A stretch of DNA of 64,000 nt from the NCBI GenBank assembly GCA_021325385.1, contig JAJPHH010000029.1, forward strand, positions 1 to 64,000, given 5' to 3'. Source of the DNA: Alphaproteobacteria bacterium. Its GTDB lineage: Bacteria; Pseudomonadota; Alphaproteobacteria; Rhizobiales; Beijerinckiaceae. The translations under genes and the position numbers were made by a program. The first letter of the stretch is position 1; every line of letters begins with the position of its first letter. Positions 1 to 8,369 of this stretch are shown here, piece by piece. The notes under the pieces were generated by a model. The model had not been told where the DNA came from. It did no database searches and saw only the letters and a program-made list of their open reading frames with translations.

Positions 1-30
1 ACCCGCGCCCGCCTCGATGGCCTTTTTGCA

Positions 31-92
31 ACCAAGACGTTTTGCTGACCGAAACGGCCGAACGGCCGGTTTCGGCAGCAAAACGTCTTGGT
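31..92. repeat. Long near-perfect hairpin
   Basis: The arms ACCAAGACGTTTTGCTG (31-47) and its exact reverse complement (76-92) enclose a second stem, CCGAAACGGCC (49-59) against GGCCGGTTTCGG (64-75) with one bulged base, around a GAAC loop. The whole is a 62-base foldback. No T-run follows it in either direction, so it is not an ordinary intrinsic terminator. Its origin is not evident; it could be a dispersed palindromic element. Confidence 0.75.
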
Positions 93-111
93 CGCCAATA
101 GCCACGCGGAG

Positions 112-226
112 CGGTCGCCGTCACCCGGAGGGGCGGAGCGCAAGCGGAGCACCCGCCATGGCGCCGCGCGGGCGGACATCGTGTTGCGCGTACCTTCGAG
201 GCGCCATGGCGGGTTGACGGCGACCG
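112..226. repeat. Nested inverted repeats in gene-free region
   Basis: An outer 12-base pair of arms (112-123 and 215-226, CGGTCGCCGTCA and complement) and an inner 15-base pair (151-165 and 200-214, ACCCGCCATGGCGCC and complement) are both perfect. The right arms are contiguous, while the left arms are separated by 27 bases. With the hairpin at 31-92 this fills most of the 361 bases before the first gene. No convincing coding region is seen here: the short reading frames lack ribosome binding sites and family resemblance. Confidence 0.7.
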
Positions 227-361
227 GGCGGCCTGGCGCCGCGCTGTTGAAAGCAAGCCAAACCGCCGGACGGAGGCGCGGTCCTTTCCCCGGACAGCCC
301 TGCGCGAAAGCGGGAAGGACATCGAGGTTTTCGTCAGGGCCGCCTGCGGCGCAACGAGGGT

Positions 362-1336
362 TCAGCTCGTCACCCGCTCGCCCCGCCCATAGACCAGCAG
401 CATCAGGATGATCACGCCGCCATAGATCACCTGCCGGCCCGCTTCCGGCATCTCCATGATCGACAGCACGCTATTGAGCAGCACGATCAACACGACGCCG
501 ATCAGCGTGCCGAGATAGCGGCCGCGGCCGCCGAGGATGTTGGTGCCGCCGATGACCACGGCGGCGATCGACGGCAGCAGGTAGGCATCGCCCATGCCTT
601 GGTAGGCCTTGTTCGAATAGCCGGCGAGGAGGACGCCGGAAAGGCCGGCGGTGAGGCCGCACAGCGCGAAGCAGATCACTGTCACGCCGCGCGTGTTGAC
701 GCCGGCGAGGTACGCGGCGGCCTCTTTGTTGCCGATGGCGTAAATATAGCGCCCGAGCGCCATGCGTTGGAGGATAACGACGATGATCGCCGAGACGGCG
801 AGCCAGACGAAGAGCGCGTTGGGAATGCCGAATGTATGCTCGGCGGAAAGCAGGCGCATGAGATCGGTCGCGGCGGTCTGCGGCGCGAAGCCGCCGGTAT
901 GAGCGACCATCAAGCCGCGCATCACCGCATTGACGCCAAGGGTGAAGATCATCGACGGCACGCGCAGATAGGCGATGCCGAGGCCGTTGACGATTCCGAC
1001 GATGAGGCCGACGCCCAGACCGACCGGGATCGCCCAAGGCCCGCCGATCGCGGTCGCCATCATCGCCGCGGCGGTAAGCGTCCAGGGCACGGAAAGGTCG
1101 ATCTGCGAAATCAAGATGACGATCATCATCCCGGCTGCGACGATGCCGAGAAAGGCGCCGATCTGCAATTGCTGAAGGAGATAGTTCGGCGAAAGGAGCG
1201 GCGCGCTGCCGAAGCGGGTCCAGGTATAGGCCGTGCCGCCGATCAGGATGGCGATGATGAACAGAGCCGCGATGACGATCGGCTTGTCGTCGCGCGATAG
1301 GGACAGGGTTGAGCGACCCGCTTGAATCGCCGTCAC
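362..1336 (-). CDS. Sugar ABC transporter permease (ribose/BPD_transp_2 type), second subunit
   Basis: An inner-membrane permease of the ribose/xylose/simple-sugar ABC importer family, 324 residues with about eight to ten hydrophobic segments. The family motif after the first helices appears as QIDLSVP, and the cytoplasmic loop AIGNKEAAAYLAGV corresponds to the conserved AIGGN-x-EAA loop that contacts the ATPase. The GTG start at 1336 overlaps the stop of the upstream permease as GTGA, which implies translational coupling. Longer upstream frames are arginine-rich and overlap that permease, so they were not used. It is the last gene of a four-gene minus-strand operon. The substrate cannot be named from sequence. 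Confidence 0.88.
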   Translation of the reverse strand: MTAIQAGRSTLSLSRDDKPIVIAALFIIAILIGGTAYTWTRFGSAPLLSPNYLLQQLQIGAFLGIVAAGMMIVILISQIDLSVPWTLTAAAMMATAIGGPWAIPVGLGVGLIVGIVNGLGIAYLRVPSMIFTLGVNAVMRGLMVAHTGGFAPQTAATDLMRLLSAEHTFGIPNALFVWLAVSAIIVVILQRMALGRYIYAIGNKEAAAYLAGVNTRGVTVICFALCGLTAGLSGVLLAGYSNKAYQGMGDAYLLPSIAAVVIGGTNILGGRGRYLGTLIGVVLIVLLNSVLSIMEMPEAGRQVIYGGVIILMLLVYGRGERVTS

Positions 1337-2445
1337 CGGAAGAGCTCCAACGTGTTCTTGACGCGCAACATGCGCAGAGCGCCGACGCTCACCGCCGCCA
1401 GGAGGATGATCCCCTCGAACAGAGGCTGCAACAGCGGCGCAATATCGAAGACTCTGAAGAAGAAGGAGATCACTCTCAGGATCAGCGCGCCGAAGATCGA
1501 GCCGATCGCGCCGCCGGTTCCGCCGAGCAACGACGTGCCGCCGATGACGACCGCGGCGATCGAGTTGAGCGTGTAGGTGCCGGCCTGGGGAAGATCGGCG
1601 TTGCCGGACGAAGTCTGAATCGCCAGGAACAGGCCGCCGCAAGCCGCGAAGAAGCCGGCCAATGTGAAGGCTACGATCTTGGCGCGATTGATGTCGAGGC
1701 CGGACATGTAGGCCGCGCCCTCAGCCGAGCCGATCGCGTAAACCGTGCGGCCGACGACCGAGCGACGGAACGGGATCCAGACGACGATCGCGATCAGCGC
1801 GAGCAGCACGAACGGCGTCGGAATCCAGGCGAAAGGCGCGAACCAGGGCGCGGCGCCGTCGTCGAAGATGTGAACGGTGGAGGCGAAATCGCCGAGCGAA
1901 TTGGTCATCGCCCAGTTGAGATCGTCGTCGATCTTGCCGCCAGGCTGCGGCCGAAGGAACAGCGCCACGCCGATATAGATCGCGCCAGTGGCGAGCGTGG
2001 CGATGATCGGCTGGATGCGGCCATAGACGACGATCAAGCCGTTGAGCAAGCCGGCAAGCGTTCCGATGGCAATGCAGATCAGGGCGCCGAGGCCGATCCC
2101 CAAAGCGCCGCCGGGGAGCGTCCCCAGGGGGATCTGGGTTCCGGCCAGATCGATCGACAGCGGCGTTCCGTCGGCGGCGCCGCTCAGCAGATAGCTCGCG
2201 AAACAGCCCACCATGGTCATCAACGCGCCGACGGAAAGATCGAGCCCGGCGGCGAGAACCGGCACGGTCTGGGCCATAGCGACCATGGCGAGCGTGAACA
2301 CTTCATCGCCGTTCTGCACCAGGACCGCCGAGGAGAAACCCTTGGGGTGAGAGAGGTGATAAAGAAGATAGACGATGCAGAACAAAACAATGGCGGTCGC
2401 CAGACCCACATTCTGGCGGAGGCGGATGGCGAGGTTGCTAGGCAT
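1333..2445 (-). CDS. Sugar ABC transporter permease (ribose/BPD_transp_2 type), first subunit
   Basis: A 370-residue polytopic inner-membrane protein of the same family as the next gene. It shows the canonical GLDLSVGA motif near residue 70, the AIGSAEGAAYMSGL coupling loop and a glycine-rich VIGGTSLLGGTGG segment in the C-terminal half. Its start overlaps the end of the ATPase gene by 8 bases and its end overlaps the second permease by 4. Two different permeases suggest a heterodimeric membrane channel, unlike RbsC-type systems that use a homodimer. It is about 45 residues longer than its partner, mainly in a periplasmic region around residues 80-180. Confidence 0.88.
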   Translation of the reverse strand: MPSNLAIRLRQNVGLATAIVLFCIVYLLYHLSHPKGFSSAVLVQNGDEVFTLAMVAMAQTVPVLAAGLDLSVGALMTMVGCFASYLLSGAADGTPLSIDLAGTQIPLGTLPGGALGIGLGALICIAIGTLAGLLNGLIVVYGRIQPIIATLATGAIYIGVALFLRPQPGGKIDDDLNWAMTNSLGDFASTVHIFDDGAAPWFAPFAWIPTPFVLLALIAIVVWIPFRRSVVGRTVYAIGSAEGAAYMSGLDINRAKIVAFTLAGFFAACGGLFLAIQTSSGNADLPQAGTYTLNSIAAVVIGGTSLLGGTGGAIGSIFGALILRVISFFFRVFDIAPLLQPLFEGIILLAAVSVGALRMLRVKNTLELFR

Positions 2446-3988
2446 GCGCCGCCTCCGACCCGCGGGTCTGCTCGCCGGCCGCTTCGATATTCAGAGCGCT
2501 GGCGACGATATTGGTCTCGGTCAGGTCGGCGCCTGAAAGCTCGCGCACGATCCGTCCATCGTACATGATGGCGACGCGGTCGCAGCAGCCGATGAGTTCG
2601 TCGTAATCGGTCGAATAGAACAAGATCGCCGCGCCCTGGTCGGCGAGTTCGCGCATGAGGCGATAGAGTTCCTGCTTGGTGCCGACGTCGATGCCGCGGG
2701 TCGGATCGTTGAGGAGGATGATCTTCGGTTCGGTCATCAGCCATTTGGCGATGACGACTTTCTGCTGATTACCGCCCGAAAGAGTGGAGACCGCGTCGCT
2801 CTCGGAGCCGACCTTGATTTGCAGACGCGCAATGGCGCGCTCGACCGCGCGCCGCTCCTTTGCGACGTCGACAAACGGACCGTTGGAAAGGGCGTTCAGC
2901 GAGGCGATGGCGAGATTGTCGGCGATCGACATCGGCAGCATCAGCCCCTCGGTCTTGCGGTCTTCAGGCACGAGGGCGATGCCGATATCGGGCGCTTTGG
3001 CCGCCGCGGGCGAACTTGGCCGGACCTGGCGGCCGTTAACCGTGATCGTACCGGCGACGCCGCGCAGCACGCCGAATAACGCGAGCAGCAGCGTCTTTTG
3101 TCCCTGGCCATCGAGACCGCCAAGCCCGACGATCTCGCCTGCGCCGACTTCGAGAGAAATGCCTTCCAGGCGCTTCTCCCAGCCGAGATTCTCGATCTTG
3201 AGCGCCGGCTTCGGGCGCGGCCGCTTCGGCTTGGGAGGGTATTGGGTCGCGATGTCGCGGCCGATCATCAACTGGACGATTTCGGCGGTCGACCGGGCGC
3301 CTTTATCGAACGTTTCGATGTGCCGGCCGTTGCGGAACACCGACGCGCGATCGGCGAGCGCCTCGACCTCGTGCATGCGGTGCGAGATGTAGAGGATGGC
3401 GAGGTTCTGAGCTTTCAACCGCGCGAGAAGGGCGTAGACTTTCTCGACATCGGCGCTGGTCAGGGCCGATGTCGCCTCGTCGAGAATGAGCAGTTTGGGC
3501 TTCTGGCCGATCGCCTTGGCGATTTCGACCATCTGGCGACGCGACAGCGGCAGGTCGCGCACCCGGACCAACGGATTGACGTCTTCGCATCCGACCTCGG
3601 CGAGAAGGGCCTCGGCGCGGCGGCGCTGCGCGCGCGAATCGATCAGCCCGAAGCGCCTCGGCGGCGACGAAATCGAGATATTGTCGGCGACGGAAAGGTC
3701 CGGCATCAGCGACAATTCCTGAAAGATGCAAACGATTCCAGCAGCCGTGGCCGCCGCCGGCCTATTGAAGTGACGCGGAGCGCCGTCAAGCGTGATCGAG
3801 CCCGCATCCGGCTGGACGACGCCGGCGACGATCTTGATTAAGGTCGATTTGCCGGCGCCGTTCTCGCCGAGCACCGCGTGTATCTTGCCGCGCGCGCAGC
3901 CGAAATCGACATTCTCGAGCGCCCGCACGCCGCCATAGCGCTTGGACACGCCGGCGAGCACGAGAAAGTTCTCATCCACTTGGGACAT
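2438..3988 (-). CDS. Sugar ABC transporter ATP-binding protein, two fused nucleotide-binding domains
   Basis: A 516-residue cytoplasmic ATPase of the RbsA/MglA/XylG type with two nucleotide-binding domains. Domain 1 has Walker A GENGAGKST (41-49) and Walker B LILDE (167-171), but the signature reads LSRRQ (148-152) instead of LSGGQ. Domain 2 has a degenerate P-loop, GGLDGQGQKT (290-299), an intact signature LSGGNQ (403-408) and the family-typical NDPTRGIDVG (427-436). Such asymmetry is normal in this family. It lies between the binding-protein gene and the permeases, from which it is separated by a stem-loop at 4037-4061 and an 8-base overlap respectively. Confidence 0.93.
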   Translation of the reverse strand: MSQVDENFLVLAGVSKRYGGVRALENVDFGCARGKIHAVLGENGAGKSTLIKIVAGVVQPDAGSITLDGAPRHFNRPAAATAAGIVCIFQELSLMPDLSVADNISISSPPRRFGLIDSRAQRRRAEALLAEVGCEDVNPLVRVRDLPLSRRQMVEIAKAIGQKPKLLILDEATSALTSADVEKVYALLARLKAQNLAILYISHRMHEVEALADRASVFRNGRHIETFDKGARSTAEIVQLMIGRDIATQYPPKPKRPRPKPALKIENLGWEKRLEGISLEVGAGEIVGLGGLDGQGQKTLLLALFGVLRGVAGTITVNGRQVRPSSPAAAKAPDIGIALVPEDRKTEGLMLPMSIADNLAIASLNALSNGPFVDVAKERRAVERAIARLQIKVGSESDAVSTLSGGNQQKVVIAKWLMTEPKIILLNDPTRGIDVGTKQELYRLMRELADQGAAILFYSTDYDELIGCCDRVAIMYDGRIVRELSGADLTETNIVASALNIEAAGEQTRGSEAAHA

Positions 3989-4036
3989 GGCGGCCTTTCG
4001 TCAGGTCCTCGCGGCTCGCTCCAGCCGCCCAGCAAA

Positions 4037-4061
4037 ATGGCCCGGCTTTGCGCCGGGCCAT
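4037..4061 (-). terminator. Stem-loop with T-run between binding-protein and ATPase genes
   Basis: ATGGCCCGGC (4037-4046) and GCCGGGCCAT (4052-4061) form a 10-base stem with a 5-base loop. Read on the minus strand it is followed by TTTTGCT. Position and T-run suggest partial termination or mRNA 3'-end protection, which would give the usual excess of binding protein over the membrane components. Confidence 0.6.
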
Positions 4062-4084
4062 CGACGATTCGTCGCCTCACGCGG

Positions 4085-5215
4085 TCATTGCGTGTTCTTT
4101 TCGCTCTGCGCCATGATTTCCGGCGCCGTGAAGGTGACGCCGCAGGGCAGGAACTGGTTCGGCGCGAAGAAATTGGCCTTCAGATCGGGCCAATAATTCT
4201 CGCCGGGCTTCAGGTTCGTGTAGTCGGCGACCGGAATCGGGATCGAGATCATCTGCGGCATGACATTGCCTTGCAGCGCCGAAATCGCCGCCTTCATCGA
4301 GATCGCGACCAGAGCCGGGGACTGGCCGTAGGACATGCCCTTCAGCCCCTCTTTCCAGTGCTCGGCGATCTGCTTGCGGAACTCGTTCTCGCCCTCGCCG
4401 GCGAACGGGACGAAGGGATGGTGGGCGTCGATCAGAGCCTGCACCGTGCCGTCGTCGCCGCCCTGGCTGAAAATGCCGTCGAAATGGCCATGGACGGCAA
4501 GCGCGTCGGCGGTGACTTTCTGCGACGTGCCGGTGTCCCAATTGCCGACCACTTCCGTGATGTTGAACTTGTTCGGCGGCGCCTCCATGACTTCGCGGAA
4601 GCCGAGATGGCGATCGCGATCGACCGAGTTGCCGGGCAGTCCGCGCACTTCCAGAATGTCGCCTGACGTCTTGCCCATTTCCTTGAGCAGGAACTTGGCC
4701 GACATGCGGCCCATTTCCTTCTGATCCTCGTTGACCATCATCACCTTGTCGGTGTCGAGGATATTGTCGAACGGCACCACGACGACGTTGTTCTTGTCGG
4801 CGAGGCGGATGATGCGGTCGAAGCCGTCCGGCGCGACGGCGATGGTGACGATCGCGTCGTAGCCCTGATTGATGAAATCCTCCATCGCGCCGAGCTGGGC
4901 GGCGACGTCGGTGCCGGTCGAGACGACCTTGAACTCCTTGATGTTCTCCTTGATGCCCGGCTGCTCGGCGAAAGCCTTCGCGGTCTTGACCATCTGAATG
5001 CGCCAAGTGTTGCCGACGAAGCCGTTGACCAATGCGATCTTGTACGGACCGGCCTTTTTCGGCCATTGGAAATACTTGGTTTGGTCCGACCAGGGCTTGA
5101 AACACTCGGGATTGGCTCCGGGACCGGAGACGACTTTCGGTCCGGCGAAAACCGCGGCCGACGACATGAGCAGCCCAGCGATCGCCAGGCCTGATACAAG
5201 ACCAAGCTTTTTCAT
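4085..5215 (-). CDS. Periplasmic sugar-binding protein of ABC transporter
   Basis: A 376-residue secreted protein of the periplasmic binding protein type 1 (RbsB-like) group. The N-terminus, MKKLGLVSG followed by a hydrophobic stretch, ends at AVFA, a plausible signal peptidase I site near residue 24. The mature part shows the repeated pattern of two lobes (for example YKIALVNGF and YDAIVTIAVAP) and a late SQGGDDG segment typical of ligand-binding loops. The ATG at 5215 has an AGGGAGGA ribosome binding site and was preferred over longer frames. It is the first gene of the importer operon. The ligand is unknown; the mature N-terminus, about 45 residues before the first lobe, is longer than in RbsB. 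Confidence 0.85.
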   Translation of the reverse strand: MKKLGLVSGLAIAGLLMSSAAVFAGPKVVSGPGANPECFKPWSDQTKYFQWPKKAGPYKIALVNGFVGNTWRIQMVKTAKAFAEQPGIKENIKEFKVVSTGTDVAAQLGAMEDFINQGYDAIVTIAVAPDGFDRIIRLADKNNVVVVPFDNILDTDKVMMVNEDQKEMGRMSAKFLLKEMGKTSGDILEVRGLPGNSVDRDRHLGFREVMEAPPNKFNITEVVGNWDTGTSQKVTADALAVHGHFDGIFSQGGDDGTVQALIDAHHPFVPFAGEGENEFRKQIAEHWKEGLKGMSYGQSPALVAISMKAAISALQGNVMPQMISIPIPVADYTNLKPGENYWPDLKANFFAPNQFLPCGVTFTAPEIMAQSEKNTQ

Positions 5216-5340
5216 TTGGAATCCTCCCTTTCGCTCGCGTCCGCGTGGCGTTCGGATGCGTGACTGTCTGGATCTTATAGCCCAGCGCAATCATGGCTAG
5301 CATGCCACAATGGCGGCCAAAGGCAAGTTCGCCTGAGTTT

Positions 5341-7371
5341 TCAGCGCCGGGATATGAGCGCTCCGAGGCTCTCCGCGGTCGTCACCGGCAAGCTGCAGGT
5401 CGAGCCGCGGCAGAGATAGCCGGCGGGCGCGCCGTCGATCGGAACGCGGCCATGGGCCGGCGAGGTTTCGGGCCAGTCCGCGCCGTCGACGGTACGGAGC
5501 AGGCAAATCGCAGGATCGGGCGAAGCCAGCGCGACTTCGGCCAGCGCCGTGGCGCGCGCATCGCCTGGATCGCCGGCGACCACCACAATTGCCGCTCGCT
5601 CGAGAAAATCCGCCGCCGCGAGCAGCAGCGGCGATTGCGCCAGCGTCTCCCGTCCGCCGGCGAAGGCGGCGATCAGCCGCTCGCAATCGCGCCGCCAGCG
5701 CGGCTCCCCGGTCAAATGATGCAGCCGAGCGAAGACCTCGGCGATCAGCCCGACTCCGGACGGCGTCGCCCCGTCATGGGCGTGGCGCGGCCGCGCCGCG
5801 GGCAGATCGGCGGCGTCGCGGGCGGTGATGAAGAAACTGCCGTCCGCGTCGCCGAAACGATCCTGCGCCTCCTCGACCAGCACTACGGCGCGGCCGAAAT
5901 AGGCGCGCTCGCCCGTCGCCTCGAACAGCGCCAGGGCGGCTCGCGCCATGCTGGCGTAGTCGTCGAGCATCCCCGCCGCGCCGACGCGGCCGGCGCGCCA
6001 CGCGTGGACCAGGCGACCCTGATCGTCGCGGAGGGTCTCGTCGATAAAGGCGAAGGCGCGGCGGGCCGCGTCGAGGCAGGCCGGCGCGAAGGCGAAGCTC
6101 GCTGCACGCGCGAGCGCCGCGATCATCAGCCCGTTCCAATCGGCGAGGATTTTATCGTCCAAAGCCGGTTTTGGCCGCTTCTCGCGCAACGCGAACAGTT
6201 TCTCGCGCGACTCGGCGAGGCGGGCCTCCGCGGCGCCGTCGCCACTCCGGGCGAGGGTGCGGCGCAGGACATTGCGATCCTCCCAATTGCCCTCCGGCCT
6301 CACGTCATAGGCCGCCTTGAACGCGGCGCTGTCCGCGCCGAGCGCGGCGTCGATCTCCTCGGCGGTCCATGTGTAGTACGAGCCTTCGCCGCCCGCCTGA
6401 TCGGCGTCTTGCGAGGCGGCGAAGGCGAAGCGCCGCTTATCGCCGACCCGCATTTCGCGCATCAGCCAGCCGAACGTCTCCTCGGCGCGTTCGGCGAAGA
6501 GCAGGTCTGGCGCGTCTGCATGGGCCAAGGCGAGCAATTCGAAAATCTGCGCATTGTCGTAGAGCATCTTTTCGAAATGCGGCACATGCCATTCGGCGTC
6601 GACCGAATAGCGGGCGAAGCCGCCGCCGAGATGATCGTAGATACCGCCTTGGCAGAGCGACACGAGCAGCTTGCGCGTCGCCGCCTTCGCAGCCTGATCG
6701 CTGGCGCGGAACGCTTCGTTCCAGAGAAAGCGGAAGATCGGCGCATTGGGGAATTTCGGCGCGGCGCCGAGGCCGCCATGAACCGGATCGACCTGGCGCA
6801 GATAGGCCGCGGCGATCGCCGAAAGGTCGTCAGGCCCAACCGCGCCGCCGCCCTTCGGCGCCGACATCTCGGCAAGAAACGCTTTGAGATTGTCGCCTTG
6901 CGAAAGCAGCGCCTGCCGCTTCTCGGCCCAGGCTTTGTCGACGGCGTGCAGAATTTGACGAAACGACGGTCGGCCCCAGCGCGGCTCCGGCGGCCAATAG
7001 GTGCCGCCGAACATCGGCGAGCCGTCGGGCGCAAGAAACATGGTCAGCGGCCAGCCGCCTTGCTCGCCGAGCGCGTGGAGCGCCGTCATGTAGATGTGAT
7101 CGATATCCGGCCGCTCCTCGCGATCGACTTTGATATTGACGAAGAGCTTGTTCATCAACGCCGCTGTCTCTTCGTTCTCGAAGGATTCGTGCGCCATGAC
7201 ATGGCACCAATGGCAGGCGGCGTAGCCGATCGAGATCAGGATCGGCCGGTCGCGCTCGCGCGCCTCCGCAAGCGCCGCCGGCCCCCATTGGCGCCAATGC
7301 ACGGGGTTATGGGCGTGCTGGAGCAGATAGGGGGAGGTCGCGTCGGCGAGGAGGTTGGCGGCGGGGAGCAT
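5341..7371 (-). CDS. Thioredoxin domain-containing protein, DUF255/YyaL (spermatogenesis-associated 20-like) family
   Basis: A 676-residue protein with the family architecture: an N-terminal thioredoxin-like domain beginning SPYLLQHAHNPVHW, the redox-type motif CHWCHVM (a CxxC), the conserved segment DREERPDID, then a long six-hairpin-glycosidase-like C-terminal region. Homologues are widespread cytoplasmic proteins of uncertain role; the C-terminal fold resembles N-acylglucosamine epimerase-type barrels. The ATG at 7371 places the conserved SPYLLQ block at the usual distance from the start. The gene stands alone, divergent from the two-gene unit at 7488. Confidence 0.87.
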   Translation of the reverse strand: MLPAANLLADATSPYLLQHAHNPVHWRQWGPAALAEARERDRPILISIGYAACHWCHVMAHESFENEETAALMNKLFVNIKVDREERPDIDHIYMTALHALGEQGGWPLTMFLAPDGSPMFGGTYWPPEPRWGRPSFRQILHAVDKAWAEKRQALLSQGDNLKAFLAEMSAPKGGGAVGPDDLSAIAAAYLRQVDPVHGGLGAAPKFPNAPIFRFLWNEAFRASDQAAKAATRKLLVSLCQGGIYDHLGGGFARYSVDAEWHVPHFEKMLYDNAQIFELLALAHADAPDLLFAERAEETFGWLMREMRVGDKRRFAFAASQDADQAGGEGSYYTWTAEEIDAALGADSAAFKAAYDVRPEGNWEDRNVLRRTLARSGDGAAEARLAESREKLFALREKRPKPALDDKILADWNGLMIAALARAASFAFAPACLDAARRAFAFIDETLRDDQGRLVHAWRAGRVGAAGMLDDYASMARAALALFEATGERAYFGRAVVLVEEAQDRFGDADGSFFITARDAADLPAARPRHAHDGATPSGVGLIAEVFARLHHLTGEPRWRRDCERLIAAFAGGRETLAQSPLLLAAADFLERAAIVVVAGDPGDARATALAEVALASPDPAICLLRTVDGADWPETSPAHGRVPIDGAPAGYLCRGSTCSLPVTTAESLGALISRR

Positions 7372-7487
7372 GGCGGTTATTCTACAAGTCCTAACAAGGT
7401 TACAATGTTTTTGCGCCTGGCCGGTTCCGCGTTTAATCCGGCGATCCAAGTTGACGAAATTTACTCTTTGTCTCGCCAGAGGATAGA

Positions 7488-7751
7488 ATGCAAAGAATGG
7501 AATTATCCACGCTCAGGGACAGAGTCGCGGAGATCGCCGAGAACGCAGCCATCGGCGACGGCGTGGCGGATATCGTTCTGGAAGCCGATAAAGACGCTGA
7601 CGGCGACGATTTCCTGCGGGTGATTTTAAAAATCAGAGGTCTGGACCGCGCGAGCTATGAGGATCTGGCAAGCTTGGTGACCTCTATTGAAACCGTCGTT
7701 GGCGATCTTGACGAGCGCTTTCCGAGCGTCCGTTTCGCCGAAGCCGCTTGA
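7488..7751 (+). CDS. Small acidic protein, first gene of a HEPN-linked two-gene unit
   Basis: An 87-residue, acidic, soluble protein that I do not recognise. It has an N-terminal amphipathic helix (MELSTLRDRVAEIAENA) and a C-terminal helix ending DLDERFPSVRFAEAA. A good ribosome binding site (AGAGGA) lies just upstream of the ATG at 7488; a second in-frame ATG lies three codons later. The stop codon is immediately followed by the ATG of the next gene, so the two are translated together. Position, size and charge fit an antitoxin or partner of the HEPN-like protein, but this is inference. Confidence 0.65.
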   Translation: MQRMELSTLRDRVAEIAENAAIGDGVADIVLEADKDADGDDFLRVILKIRGLDRASYEDLASLVTSIETVVGDLDERFPSVRFAEAA

Positions 7752-8315
7752 ATGGCGAATTATGACGAGGAATTGCTCGAGACAGCTCGACGTCTCATCA
7801 CGCGCGAGGCTGGTCAGCGCGGAAGGTTGCCGAGAGCGCGTATTCGTCGCAGCGTTTCGACCTCATATTATGCGATATTCCACTTTCTCGTTGACGAAGC
7901 CGGACGGCTCCTCATCGGCGCGCAAAATGAGTTAGTGCGCCGGAGGCGAATATTTTCGCGACAGTTTACTCATACGGGGATCAGGCTTGCCCTTGATCGG
8001 GTCAGAGGGACAAGCGTCCATGGTTCGGTCGAAGATTTTCTGCGCCATCCCGCGGCGGCAGAAGGGCGCGCGTTCGCCACACTGGATTTTGTCAGGCAGA
8101 TCGCGACAGCCTTTCTCGACGCGCACTCAAAGAGAAACGACGCTGATTACGATTTGAACGAGGAGCTAAGTGAAGCGGATGCTTGGTTCCTCGCTGAACG
8201 CATAGAGCAGGCAATTGCAAGTTGGCGTCGCGCTCGAACCGAGGGGGATCGTGACTTGAAGCAAGCGCTGTGCATATTGATGCTGTTGGGCGGCAAGCTT
8301 CGCAGCGAACAGTAG
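7752..8315 (+). CDS. HEPN-like domain protein
   Basis: A 187-residue helical protein. The segment RRSVSTSYYAIFHFL (residues 32-46) matches the N-terminal helix of HEPN proteins (R-x-(S/A)-x-x-(R/T)-x-YYA-x-FH), and HSKRNDADYD near residue 130 resembles the second conserved block of that fold, R-x-x-ADYD. HEPN domains often act as RNases in toxin-antitoxin, abortive infection and CRISPR accessory systems. The catalytic R-x4-6-H motif is not obvious here. It starts directly after the stop of the 87-residue gene. A role as toxin of a two-gene module is plausible but unproven. Confidence 0.65.
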   Translation: MANYDEELLETARRLITREAGQRGRLPRARIRRSVSTSYYAIFHFLVDEAGRLLIGAQNELVRRRRIFSRQFTHTGIRLALDRVRGTSVHGSVEDFLRHPAAAEGRAFATLDFVRQIATAFLDAHSKRNDADYDLNEELSEADAWFLAERIEQAIASWRRARTEGDRDLKQALCILMLLGGKLRSEQ

Positions 8316-8369
8316 AGGTTCGACGGTCGGCATCCCTTTGTCCAACCGCGCCGTTGAGGAGAGGATAGT

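Noticed and set aside
5293-7623. A 776-codon open frame on the plus strand
   Set aside because: It is fully antisense to the DUF255 protein. The product is Arg/Ala/Gly-rich with no recognisable domain; it is a GC-bias shadow.
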